Source of the DNA: Chondrosia reniformis
Taxonomy: Eukaryota; Porifera; Demospongiae; Chondrillida; Chondrillidae
DNA length: 64,000 nucleotides
NCBI GenBank assembly: GCA_947172415.1
Contig: OX359193.1
Coordinates: 1,606,501 to 1,670,500 of the forward strand
Direction of reading: 5' to 3'
Every line of letters begins with the position of its first letter. Within the stretch, counting starts at the first letter, position 1. Position numbers and translations under genes: made by a program. The notes under the pieces are model-generated. The model was not told the DNA's origin. It saw nothing but the letters and a program-made list of their open reading frames with translations, and searched no databases. Shown here in pieces: positions 11,820 through 23,310 of the stretch.

Positions 11820-11837
11820 TTTTCAGTGACGTACAAA
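11820..11837. promoter_or_regulatory. 18-bp divergent start region shared by VPS33A and TBL3
   Basis: The two start codons are separated by only 18 bp containing TGACGT (11827-11832, CRE/ATF-like). Both initiators read AAAATGGCYGC: AAAATGGCCGCC for TBL3 and AAAATGGCTGC for VPS33A. This resembles the YY1/TISU element (SAASATGGCGGC) known in mammals to drive transcription and to allow initiation from very short leaders. Either both mRNAs have tiny 5' UTRs or the leaders overlap within the neighbouring gene. Confidence 0.7.
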
Positions 11838-14800
11838 ATGGCCGCCCAGTCAGTCGTGCTTCCAAGTGGAGAAACTCTCTTACTGAAATCAAGGTATTGC
11901 AAAGAATTTAAGCTGTTTTAACATTTCTTACGTGTAATATTATTCACTCTAGTTTTGATGTGAAAGAAACTCTTGAAGCGTTTTACACAGGAGGTCAAAT
12001 AGCAGTAGGTTGCGTATATGGCCTATACCATGTAATCGTTGTATGTTTGTTAATTCTTTAGTTTTCCGAAGATGGAGCTCATATGTTCTGTTCGTGCAAC
12101 AACGCATTGAAAGTGGTTGAGGTAGACTCCGGAAGGACTGTTGTGACATTCACTGAGGTAGGAGGAGATTGGTGTTAGCACTGCTCTGTATAGAGATGAG
12201 CTACTTGCTCAATGTACCTTCTCCAGGAAGATGACCTGCTTCTGTCTCTAACAGTGAGCAGTGATGGAAAGGTACAGTCCTCCACCTGCAGTGACTGTAA
12301 ATGTCAAGTGTGTATGATCTGCTTTGAGTTTGTGACCTGTCTGTAGAGTGAGCCCTGGGGAGACTTTTCAGTTGTTCTTTCAGTCTGAGCCTCCCGGAGC
12401 TCTGCACAATAACTTTTAAAATTTATTGGGGGGAGGGGGGGTTGAAAATTCAAAATTTGTTCCTATTGTGGTATCCTTTGTAGTGCATTTGCATATTATT
12501 ATTGTTATATATATGTAAATTGTACTTATCTTTACTGAGATTAGCATACTTTTTGTAATCTCCTTGATACACTTTATTGCATCCATTTTTATAAGGTCTA
12601 GAAATACATCTTCATGTTCTTGTGTCTATTAGTGGTTTAGTGTTTAGCATTTAAATGGTTGGTTTGTCAAGGGGTGATCAACTTTCCCAATGCTGCTGAA
12701 AGCTGTCATGTTGTTCCAATATTAGTTGACCATTTTATTTATTATATATTGCTTCTCTTTAGTTTCTCATGAGTAGTTGGAGAAGTTTGCTAATTAAGCA
12801 GTTTGACTGGGAAGAGAGAAAGCTTGTCAGGGAGTGGAAGGTGGGGGTGGTGTTACATTATTATTAGTGTTACATTATTCTGTTGAGCTGGGATCTGGTC
12901 TATTATTCTGGTCTGCACTAAACTATTCTAGGCACTCTCTGCTCCAGTAGTGTCTATGGATTTTGATGCCACATCGACCCTTCTAGCAACTGGTGAGATC
13001 TCTTGTACTTCTTACCTGCTCCTTGTTGAGTACACTGCTCCCTCTGATGTACATATGCAGGCGGCAGTAACAGCAACATCAAGATATTTGACTGCTACAA
13101 ATACTTCTGTACTCACAGTTTCAAGGGATGTGGTGGAGTTGTCAAGTAAGAGATCCTCTCATGTTATCCCTCAGCACAGTCATGCTGTGCTTAGACTGAA
13201 TTGTATTGTTGTTCATTGCGGTATTGTCGGATGCTTGTTATATTCCTCTACCTTTCATGAAGTAACTGTTTGTCCCCAAAATTATTACATCACCATATCT
13301 ATATAAGTATTCTTGTCTACTCAATGTTAACATACGTGGTGGGATGCAACGTTTACGATGTAGTAACCATGGTGATCATGTTTGTAGCTTGTTGAAGTTT
13401 CACCCGGACAAGGAGGCTTTGCAGTTGTTGAGCGCAGCTCAGGATAATAAGATACGAGTGTGGGACCTCCAGAAGAATAAGTAAGTCTTGTATCACAACT
13501 GTGTTACTGTCTTGAGTTTCTCTGTCAAACTTTATCTATACTAAGGAAGAGTTTCTTTAGAAAATATCACAAAATGAGAAATACAATATATATAAGAATA
13601 CTGAGACAGCCTAGTTTAATGTATAGTATGTTTGCTATTAAAAATTGGCAATTTGATTTTCTTGGAGAGAGGGGGGAATGCTCCTGTTCCTGCAAAAAGA
13701 AACCAAATGTAGTTTAACATTTTTTCACATTGATTTAACGGATGCATACTACACTCTCTAGCTAATACCAGCCAAGCACTGGTGACTAGGACCAGTGACT
13801 CCACGGCCAGGTTTGATTCCCAACCACTGAACGTTCTATCTTTGTCATAATTAGTAATATATAACTAAATATCATACAGTTGTGGTTTGCTTATCACAGT
13901 GAATGTGTTCAAGTTATTGTAGCCAGCTGGTACAGTTGTGGTTTGCTTATCACAGTGAATGTGTTCAAGTTGTTGTAGCCAGCTTGTACAGTTGTGGTTT
14001 GCTTATCACAGTGAATGTGTTCAAGTTGTTGTAGCCAGCTTGTACAGTTGTGGTTTGCTTATCACAGTGAATGTGTTCAAGTTGTTGTAGCCAGCTTGTA
14101 CAGTTGTGGTTTGCTTATCACAGGATCTCATCAATTGTGTTAGGTGTGTCAATGTATTAGAGGGTCATGTCAGTGCTGTTACAGATCTTACCTTTACTCA
14201 CGACCACAAGCTAATGATAAGGTAAGTTTTGGACCTTTAAAACTAGAAATGTGGTAAGCTTTAAAGAGTATACCCCTGTCTGTAGTTGTGGGAGGGACCA
14301 GGTGATATTGTTATGGCACCTGAAGAATGCCATACCAATGAAGACCATTACTGCTTTTGAGGTATTTGTAATGTGTTGATGTTATGTGTCTGTGGTCGCT
14401 ATGTGACTGGTTGCTATATAAATGGTTGCTATATGACCAGTTGCTATGTGACTGGTTGCTATGTGATAGGTATGTTGCTACGTATGTGACCAGTTACTAT
14501 GAGATAGGTTGCTATGTGACTGGTTGCTATGTGATAGGTTGCTATGTGACTGGTTGCTATGTGATAGGTTGCTATGTGACTGGTTGCTATGAGATAGGTT
14601 GCTATGTGACTGGTTGCTGGTTTTATACTACACAACTGCTTGCATGTTAACAGATTCTGTTTATTCTCTAGTCTTTAGAAGGCTGTAGAATGCTGCCGTC
14701 GGGTGTCACTTTCACTGCTGAAAAGGGAAATAAAATGACCATCTCCACTGCTCACTTGTGCTGTGTTGCAGCGGGAGAGAAAGGTACCATTGCATATTGC

Positions 14801-17800
14801 TCTTTACTGTTTACCAACACACCCCACAAACTTGAAAAACAAAAACTACTCCTTGTAGATAAGGTTATACACTCAATACTATATCAGAGAGTACGATAGT
14901 ACTCTCTAAATAGGAATGGCCGAAAAAAAGATGGCCGCCCTATCTAATGTATTACCAATTAACACCTCATAAATCATCAACGAAGCGATTTAAGTAACTT
15001 AACCATACACTTCTGTGTTTGGGCGCACCATTCCTACTTCAGCTTAGGGCGCCCAAACACAGAAGTGTATGGTTAAGTTACTTAAATTTCAGTATACATG
15101 TAACTTCTGTATGATTAGCCTTATCATATAATCAGTGTCTTGTTTTGATACTTTTTGCAGATGTATTAGTGAACACTGCCATTCCTACTTCTGACATCAT
15201 TTTTGTAAATGTTTTTTATTTACTTGTCATATAATAGTTCCTATACACTAGAGTATGGCTTGTCTTACATTGCTATCAAGGTTGTTTACGTACAGTTTAG
15301 TTATTTATATCACAATAAATGTAACATTGTCACCTTTGATATACTGTATTATGTGTATAGTTCAACTGAAATGTAATATTTAGGACAATCAATCCATTCT
15401 TTAATATGATATATAATATGTTGCAAAACACTCTATGCACCAACTGTATCACTATTATAGGTAAAGTGTCAGTTTGGGACATGCACACTGGACAAGTGTT
15501 GCATCATCTTCAGACCTCCAACAACATGGATTCTACTCATAAACCACATGCAGATGCCTCAGAAAACGAGTATAACCCTAATGCCATTATGTGGCTCCAC
15601 CTACTGACATCAAAGAACCTTCTAATTAGTGTTTCAGCCGACCACAACATTTCAATGTACAATCTCAAAGACCTGACTCTTAATAAACAGGTTGGTTTAT
15701 ATGTTCAAGGAATAGACTATACAGTTCTGGTATAATTAGAATCATTGCTAATGAAGACTTCCAGGTTGAAATGTCCAAATAGACTATACATCATCATCAA
15801 GATACATACATATATACAGTATCATTGATTACCATAATGATCACAACAAATACTCCCTATTACTTCGTATATGCAGTAAAAGTCACCTGAAGTGGTCACC
15901 CCTAATTAAAGTTAGCTCTTAAAATCACTGCAAAAATTGTCTATATGATAGGCCATACTTTCTATAATGCAGCCACCTCTTGACGTGTCTTTTAACTAAC
16001 TACATATGTATATACTTGTGAGGTATCAGTTGCGGCTTTTTGGCCAAAATTGTTTATTACAGCGCTCTAATAAGGCCAAGTTCAGCTGGCCCCAAGCTGA
16101 CCACGTTAGACAGGTTTTACCGTGTGCTGTTTGTTTTTGCTGACCTATGAATAGAACAAGACTGCAAGTAGCTTTAGAGAGTAGCTTCTTCCATCAGTTG
16201 TGTGCATTTGTAAATACTGCATGTGTACCTTCAGTACGTAGGCTACATCGATGAGGTTCTCGATGTAAAGCTTGTCGGACCGGAAGAGGGCCATTTAGCA
16301 GTAGCAGCGAACAGTTCTTTGCTGAAAGTGTTTGACAGAAAGGACTTCAGTTGTCAGTTGCTGAATGGACACAGAGACACCATTCTCTCTTTGGATAGCA
16401 ACAGTGATGGGACTCTAATAGTCTCCGGATCCAAGGTCAGTTAATACTGCTAGTGTGAGGACCAGTTTCCTGTTGACCAGTTAATACTGCTAGTGTGAAG
16501 ACCAGTTTCCTGTTGACCAGTTAATACTGCTAGTGTGAACTTAGCTACAGGCAAACTTTAGGATATTTTAGAGGGTTCTCTCTTGTTATTTCATGTACGT
16601 ACTGTATACTATCACACCAGGCTAATTAGTGGACAGTGTATATGAGGAAGTTTGTGGATGGAACTTACTTGAAAATACTGTCTGGTAAATGTTTGTGATT
16701 TAAAGTTTGCAAGAATTAGGAGTGAATCATGTAATGGTCTCACTAACTTGAACAAAAAAGTGACCATTCCCACCTTATTAATGCTTTCAGCAGTGCAGTA
16801 ACACTGACAGCTTTTCATGAAGATTTATTTCTATAGTGCACTCTACTTGGCCAGTCTGCTGTCTTACAGAAAGATACACTTGAAATCTTCTTATGTGTTA
16901 CTTGTCACCTTTGCTCTATACTGTGCAGTTGAAATGTAATATTCAATCCATTCTCTGATATAATATGTTGTGACACACTCCATGCACCAACTGTATCACT
17001 ATTATAGGTAAAGTGTCAGTTTGGGACATGAAAAATCTAAGATACCATTTTCCTACATGCTATGCCTATTCTGTAAAAGAGCCTATAGGGGAACTAAACC
17101 TGAAGAGAGCTTTGGATGAAGATACAGCAGTCTTTTCTTCCTTCTTTTCCCTTCTTTCATCTTCTTCTCCACTGGGTCAGACAGCCATTTCTGGGAATTC
17201 CACCCTTCATCAGTGATCCTGGGAATCTTTTTCTTTATCTTGATCTTCTGTGAATCCTGGACAAGTGCATCATCTTCAGACCTTCAGAGGAATAATTCCT
17301 TAATTAATTATATGTTTGTTTGTGTCCAGGATAATACCATAAGATTATGGCAAATTGAGGAGGGCGGGTCCTGTGTCTGTATTGGTGTGGGGCGTGGCCA
17401 CACTCACTCAGTAGATGCAGTGGCCTTCTCAAGGACCAGCAAGCCGTTTGTAATGAGTGGCGGTACAGACAGAACCATCAAGAGGTGGAAGATGAGACTA
17501 CATGGACAAGACAAGGAAGTGAGACAGTCACAGTTATTGATTTGAATACTCTATTACTATAAAAATAAGGGACTTTAGTATCTACGTAGTATCTACTGTA
17601 GAAATGAATGTACATATGTGTCTAAAGAATGTGAGATTGTATGTTTTGCCGCATTCGCAACCTTTTGACACGCATTGATTTGACACCTCAGTAATTCTGT
17701 ATATACCTTTAACTAATGAAACATGGATAAATTGCAATCCATTGCCCTCACATTCGATTCCCAATATACGGTAAATCTAATCTTAAAGCTTTCAATGTCA

Positions 17801-20800
17801 AAATCATTGAATTATAAGGGAAGACTTTGGTTCCAACCATTATAACTCAAATGTGCTCCTCAGAATACACAAGTTGGAGGGGTAAACCCTGAGTCCAATG
17901 ACTTTGGTTCCACCCATTATAACTCAAATGTGTTCCTCAGGATACACAAGTTGGAGGGGTAAACCCTGAGTCTAATGACTGTGGTTCCGCCCATTATAAC
18001 TCAAATGTGCTCCTGAGGATACACAAGTTGGAGGGTAAACCCTGAGTCTAATGACTGTGGTTCCGCCCATTATAACTCAAATGTGCTCCTGAGGATACAC
18101 AAGTTGGAGGGTAAACCCTGAGTCTAATGACTGTGGTTCCGCCCATTATAACTCAAATGTGCTCCTGAGGATACACAAGTTGGAGGGTAAACCCTGAGTC
18201 TAATGACTGTGGTTCCGCCCATTATAACTCAAATGTGCTCCTGAGGATACACAAGTTGGAGGGGTAAACCCTGAGTCTAATGACTTTGGTTCTGCCCATT
18301 ATAAGTCAAATGTGCTCCTGAGGATACACAAGTTGGAGGGGTAAACCCTGAGTCTAATGACTTTGGTTCCACCCATTATAACTCAAATGTGTTCCTCAGG
18401 ATACACAAGTTGGAGGGGTAAACCCTGAGTCTAATGACTTTGGTTCCACCCATTATAAGTCAAATGTGCTCCTGAGGATACACAAGTTGGAGGGGTAAAC
18501 CCTGAGTCTAATGACTTTGGTTCCACCCATTATAACTCAAATGTGTTCCTCAGGATACACAAGTTGGAGGGGTAAACCCTGAGTCTAATGACTTTGGTTC
18601 CACCCATTATAACTCAAATGTGCTCCTGAGGATACACAAGTTGGAGGGGTAAACCCTGAGTCTAATGACTTTGGTTCCACCCATTATAACTCAAATGTGT
18701 TCCTCAGGATACACAAGTTGGAGGGGTAAACCCTGAGTCTAATGACTTTGGTTCCAACCATTATAACTCAAATGTGTTCCTCAGGATACACAAGTTGGAG
18801 GGGTAAACCCTGAGTCTAATGACTTTGACTATCTATTGCAATTCACTTATACACCTATCTAAATGTATCAGAAGGAAAAAGTGAAGTTGGTGGCATACTT
18901 GTGACAGTTACCCACTATTGTGGAGTATCTTTGAATTTGATTAGTAGCTACTACTGCTTTTCACTTCCTTCCTCTCTCACGGTGGATCAGTTGAAGTGAT
19001 TAGTAAGATGATACTTGTGGTTGATTATCTCAATATGTCTGTCCATTTAGTTTCAGGAGCTGTCTGTAAAGTATACTCTAATAGCACATGATAAGGACAT
19101 CAACTCCATGGATATTGCACCAAATGATAAACTAGTTGTAACTGGATCTCAAGACAAAACTGCCAAGGTATGAAGCTTGGTTACACTCAATGTATATACT
19201 CATACCATGTGTATGTGTGTATATATATAAAGTCTCTCTATATACATACGGTATGGGCTAAGAGTTTAATCACACAAAGCGCCCATGCAAAGGATATGAT
19301 GAGTAGTGAATAATCACTGTGCCAACTGGTCCTCTTGGATGACTGGGAGGCGATCATTGGTTGCCATTCAGAACTTCAGTCCCCCAGCCAAGATAAGACT
19401 TGGTCACTTGGTTCTTTGACATATCTTCCAGTGGTTATTCACTGTTAATATACTTATATACGTATACACAATATCTTATATACAGTATATATACAATATC
19501 TGTGTTACATCTTTACCAGTTATGGAGTGTGGACAATGGTAACCACATTGGCACTCTAAGTGGCCACAGGAGAGGGATATGGTGTGTAAAGTTCTCACCT
19601 GTAGACCAGTGCATTGCATCATCTTCAGCTGATGGGACAATTAAGTTGTGGGCCGTGACTGACTGCTCCTGTGTCAAGGTAATAATTCACTAACTCTCCA
19701 CCTACCTGACTCTCCACCTACATACCTGACTCTCCACCTACATACCTGACTCTCCACCTACCTGACTCTCCACCTACCTGACTCTCCACCTACCTGACTC
19801 TCCACCTACCTGACTCTCCACCTACCTGACTCTCCACCTACATACCTGACTCTCCACCTACCTGACTCTCCACCTACCTGACTCTCCACCTACCTGACTC
19901 TCCACCTACATACCTGACTCTCCACCTACATACCTGACTCTCCACCTACCTGACTCTCCACCTACCTGACTCTCCACCTACATACCTGACTCTCCACCTA
20001 CATACCTGACTCTCCACCTACCTGACTCTCCACCTACCTGACTATCTACTCAGACTTTCGAGGGTCATGCTACTTCCGTTGTCAAAGTGCAGTTCATAAC
20101 TAGAGGCATGCAACTTGTGTCCAGCAGTAGTGATGGCTTGATCAAAGTGTGGACGATTAAGAACAACAACTGTGTAGCCACCCTGGATGGACATGAAGAC
20201 AAAGTGTGGGCACTCACCTCTAGCAAAGATGAAACTCTACTTATCTCTGGAGGAGCTGACTCAAAAATGTGTCTTTGGAAGGTATGCTTAGTCATGTGAC
20301 AGTCATGTGATATGCTTACCTTGTAAATGTGTGTTTGACAGTTGTATTACGCACATTTATATTTTAGGATATTACGGAACAAGTAATGGAAGAGTCAAGA
20401 ATAAAAACTGAAGAAATTTTACTTAAGTTAATACTTGGAAACTTTTCATCTACCCATCCATCAACTTATTTATCAACTCATCCATCCATCTATCCATCCA
20501 TCCATCCATCCATCCATCCAAACATACATACATCCATACACCCATCCATCCATCCATCCAAACATACATCCATCCATGCACCCATCCATCCATCCATACA
20601 TCCATCCATCCATCCATACATACATACATAATGTACATCCATCCATACATACATACATAATGTACATCCATCCATACATAATGTACATCCATCCATACAT
20701 AATGTACATCCATCCATGCACCCATCCATCCATCCATACATCCATCCATCCATCCATACATACATACATAATGTACATCCATCCATACACCTACCTGCTG

Positions 20801-22234
20801 CAGGGAACAGGAGCTGTCCAATCTGCTGTTTCGGAAGGAATATGAAGAAGCCATAGGATTAGCTATTTCATTAGACTATCCACGTAAGCTCTATGGAATT
20901 CTGGAAAAGATTTTAGAGAAGAAGGCAGAGGAGGGAAAATTAAAGGAAATAGTTGCTTCCCTACGAGATGACCAGTTGAGTGAGTTGTAAAGTGTAATGT
21001 TATGCATTGCTTAGCAACCAATATGCTGTGTCTCTGTATACTCTTTGCAGACTCGCTGATGAAATATATTAACAATTGGAATAAAAATGCAAAATTTTGC
21101 CAAATTGCTCAATCCACACTGAATATCATTTTTAAGACAAGAAAACCAAATGAATTGTCTAAGTTGGTAGATATCAAACATAATCTGGAAGGATTGCTGC
21201 CCTACACAGGTTTGAAATTATTCAAAATTTAATAGTTTCAATTATACCCACATACTCTTTATATGTTCCTAACTATTATTGCAGAACGTCATTATGAAAG
21301 ATTATCAAAACTTGAACAGGTTAGATGAAGCTTTTTTCTTTTTTTCCTCCCCTTAAAGTTAAGATGTATGTATCTTTAGGTTTCAGCTTTCGTGGACTAC
21401 ACTTGGAATTGTATGAAGCTTAGACCGCTAAATAGTAGTGAAACAAGAAATGAAGCCTCGGAGACATTGAACAGTTCCTCCTCCTTTTCACAAGAAAATC
21501 AAGTTGTACAATGCTGCAGCAATGTGGAATCTGAAAGTTTTGATAAACAACAAAGGGAAGAGAGAAGTTATGAGACAATTTTGTCAAATGATATTTGCCT
21601 GTCACCTGACCAATCAAAACTCTTCTTTGGATCACATGATCAAATGGACCAATCACATGACCAAACAAGCCAATCAGAATCGGACCTAATTATGCCTGCA
21701 GACACAACTACTTCAGAACACCTGGTTTGGATGGAAGACAGAACACCTAGCAAAATTGAAAAAGTGGAAGAAGTAGAACAGAAAGTAATTTCCGTGAGTA
21801 AGCTCTTATACTGGCTGGGTTTGTATGTTGTGGGCATAAGGTTTCATGAAGATGGCCGTCTCTTAGTTATAAACTAAAATAGAATGTACATTTCCTTTTT
21901 CATTTCCTCAAATTTGTATAGCTATAGTTTTCTAGAATTATCCATCGACTCACCATGTGAGCTAATTAATGTATTGATATATAGTTATAATTGCTAAATT
22001 ATAAGGAACTTTCAATAATGATTTTGATTGTTTAAATCCAATTCATTACTTGAACAATAGTACATTTTTCCGTAGAAGACCACATCGCAAGCAAAGAAGT
22101 GCTTTAGACGCAGAATGCCACAAGGCAGACCGCTCTTTATGACAAAGTTACCATCAAAATTTGTCACCAAGAAGAGATCATATATAAAAGGAAAGGAACA
22201 AAAGAAATCTCATAAGATTGTACATGATTTTTAA
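11838..22234 (+). CDS. TBL3: TBL3/UTP13, WD40 subunit of the SSU processome (UTP-B)
   Basis: Twenty-three exons, phases all consistent: 11838-11893, 11953-12004, 12062-12157, 12227-12271, 12763-12840, 12932-12992, 13061-13145, 13388-13480, 14144-14221, 14286-14361, 14672-14783, 15461-15690, 16235-16435, 17330-17518, 19051-19167, 19520-19678, 20054-20281, 20368-20426, 20804-20979, 21051-21209, 21285-21319, 21380-21793, 22076-22234; 985 residues (human 808). WD motifs include [51 protein letters not shown] and [14 protein letters not shown]: the tandem beta-propellers of Utp13. Exons 18-21 form the Utp13 C-terminal helical domain ([22 protein letters not shown]). The protein acts in nucleolar 18S pre-rRNA processing. 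Odd: a tail of about 180 residues beyond the human end, Ser/Gln/Asp-rich, then a basic last exon ([20 protein letters not shown]). Confidence 0.95.
13745..13850 (+). mobile_element. tRNA-derived SINE fragment or tRNA pseudogene, TBL3 intron 8
   Basis: A tRNA-like fold can be drawn: A-box-like TAGCTAATACCAGCC, an anticodon-arm-like stem CACTGGT/ACCAGTG, and a near-perfect B box GGTTTGATTCC. The acceptor stem is not preserved. The order resembles the minus-strand SINE at 23035-23226. Confidence 0.45.
13877..14124 (+). repeat. 56-bp minisatellite, 4.4 copies, TBL3 intron 8
   Basis: Exact 56-bp period (starts at 13877, 13933, 13989, 14045, 14101). Each unit carries TTGCTTATCACAG, which looks like a 3' splice site. 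The real acceptor (14142-14143) follows the last partial unit. Confidence 0.93.
14384..14622 (+). repeat. 15-bp minisatellite (GGTTGCTATGTGACT and variants), TBL3 intron 10
   Basis: About fifteen units alternating GGTTGCTATGTGACT and GGTTGCTATGTGATA. The 88-residue frame of Cys/Tyr/Gly repeats through it is not a gene. Confidence 0.9.
14988..15087. repeat. Perfect 39-bp palindrome with 22-nt loop, TBL3 intron 11
   Basis: Arms 14988-15026 and 15049-15087 are exact reverse complements over 39 bp; the loop is 15027-15048. It is the 5' part of an R2 element continuing to about 15240, shared with 7672-8050. The transcript would form a strong hairpin in the TBL3 pre-mRNA. Confidence 0.93.
15088..15270 (+). 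repeat. R2 element, unique part following the palindrome
   Basis: Shares GATTAGCCTTATCATATAATC, GTGTCTTGTTTTGATAC and AACACTGCCATTC blocks, in order, with 7745-8000 in VPS33A intron 5. The other copy has roughly 100 bp of extra sequence inside. No ORF. Confidence 0.5.
16895..17283 (+). pseudogene. Partial copy of TBL3 intron 11/exon 12 in intron 13, split by an R1 repeat
   Basis: 16895-17030 repeats the end of intron 11 and first bases of exon 12 (from about 15325 to 15484), including the acceptor (ATTATAG|GTAAAGTGTCAGTTTGG). The copy stops at GGGACATG (17030) and resumes at CTGGACAAGTG (17257) through CATCATCTTCAGACCT. The gap is exactly filled by R1 copy B. The acceptor at 17006-17007 looks intact, but no full exon follows. 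Confidence 0.85.
17031..17256 (+). repeat. Dispersed repeat R1, copy B (boundaries fixed by insertion)
   Basis: Contains AGCCTATAGGGGAACTAA, GAGAGCTTTGGATGAAGATA, an expanded T/C tract, and TTCTGGGAATTCCACCC. Because it interrupts a recognisable copy of exon 12, its ends can be read: it starts ATGAAAAATC or just after, and ends near TGTGAATC. Confidence 0.85.
17823..18820 (+). repeat. 77-bp minisatellite, 13 copies, TBL3 intron 14
   Basis: Units start GACTTTGGTTCCACCCATTA and end AACCCTGAGTCTAAT. Two subtypes alternate in blocks: one with GACTGTGGTTCCGCCC, GCTCCTGAGGAT and one G fewer (76 bp), the other with GACTTTGG and GTTCCTCAGGAT. The block structure indicates homogenisation by unequal exchange. 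Confidence 0.95.
19694..20040 (+). repeat. 16/20-bp minisatellite (CTCTCCACCTACCTGA), TBL3 intron 16
   Basis: About twenty units of CTCTCCACCTACCTGA, some with a CATA insertion (20 bp). Nearly fills the 375-bp intron 19679-20053 and is pyrimidine-rich in the sense strand. The acceptor is CTACTCAG at 20046-20053. Confidence 0.95.
20449..20790 (+). repeat. (CATC)n/(CATA)n microsatellite filling TBL3 intron 18
   Basis: CATC units with blocks of CATA and TAATGTACAT; a unit of about 130 bp is itself duplicated. The intron is 20427-20803 (377 bp). Several Met-Asp-Gly-Trp or His-Pro-Ser repeat frames run through it and are artefacts. Confidence 0.95.
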
Positions 22235-22794
22235 TGGTGCCTATTTGTTTAAATATGATCAAACATTACATATATTGTGTTACATATAAATTAAAGATGA
22301 ACTATACCTGCAGAGCACTGATAAGAAACAGAATAATGTTGTACATGTGCACAGTTTCAGTACATAAACAAATACTTAGCTCACAATATTACTAAGAAAG
22401 CACTTTGAAGGGAATATATATAATATACACATTCTTAATATATCTTGGATGACTGCATGGTAGGTGCATGATCCCAGCGCTAGGACTTTATCTCCCATGC
22501 AGCTATAGATGTAATATAAGACTTATATAGCTATAGGTCACGTAGCTGGTTTGGTATAATATCTTCCAGTAATTATTCACTTGTTATCCTTGGCATCAAC
22601 AATTACTTTTTATGTATATAATACATGTATTATTATTATTAGATCACATTTTGTGAACTGCATATATAATCAAAACATTGCAGCTGATAGTAGGACGCTG
22701 CATAAAATGTTGAATATATAAATATACCTTATCAATTAAAGTAACTGTTTACATGCATGACAATCAAACCACAAGTAATCATTCCCATATATGT

Positions 22795-22870
22795 AGCACT
22801 GGTGCATGGAGTGGATATAAACAGCTCTGTCTTATAAGTTCTATTCCCAGCAATGGCTAATTACTGTTTT
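22795..22870 (+). mobile_element. Possible tRNA-derived SINE head
   Basis: TAGCACTGGTGCATG resembles a Pol III A box and AGTTCTATTCCC a B box at tRNA-like spacing. Degenerate; may be chance. Confidence 0.3.
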
Positions 22871-23034
22871 TCCCTTGTTATTTTGTGATGTTTATTATGT
22901 CACTGAGCTATACACAACTGCCACAAGAATGCTCCCATCAATCTGTTTCCCCACTTACTGTATAAATATAAACAAAGAAAATCAAAATCTTTATTCTCAC
23001 TAATTTGTGGGATTTTCATTTGTATCAGAACAAG

Positions 23035-23226
23035 CTGATGTAATCAAAGACCCAGCCCATTTAGAGTGGGAGGGGCCATCTTAACCAGTTGGGTACTGGT
23101 GACTATCAACCACAGGAGAGCTGAGTCATTGATAATAAGTACAATCATTCACAATCATGTAATGGATCAAACCCAGGACAACCAGCTATGACCACCAGTG
23201 TTCTGCCAATGAGCTACAATTGCCAC
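23035..23226 (-). mobile_element. tRNA-derived SINE
   Basis: On the minus strand the head reads TTGTAGCTCATTGGCAG (A box) and, 29 nt further, GGGTTTGATCC (B box) with a tRNA-like arm ACACTGGTGG between. A non-tRNA body follows that is shared with the neighbour at 23311-23532. Typical of SINEs transcribed by RNA polymerase III. Confidence 0.7.
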
Positions 23227-23310
23227 AAAAATGCTCCAATCATGTTTTCCCTCTTATAAAAATCACAAAGAAATCAATAAATCTGTATATATACGTATCC
23301 ACTAATTAGT

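Noticed and set aside
13745-13850. Functional tRNA gene
   Set aside because: Good B box but no acceptor stem pairing and a poor D arm; better as a SINE or pseudogene.
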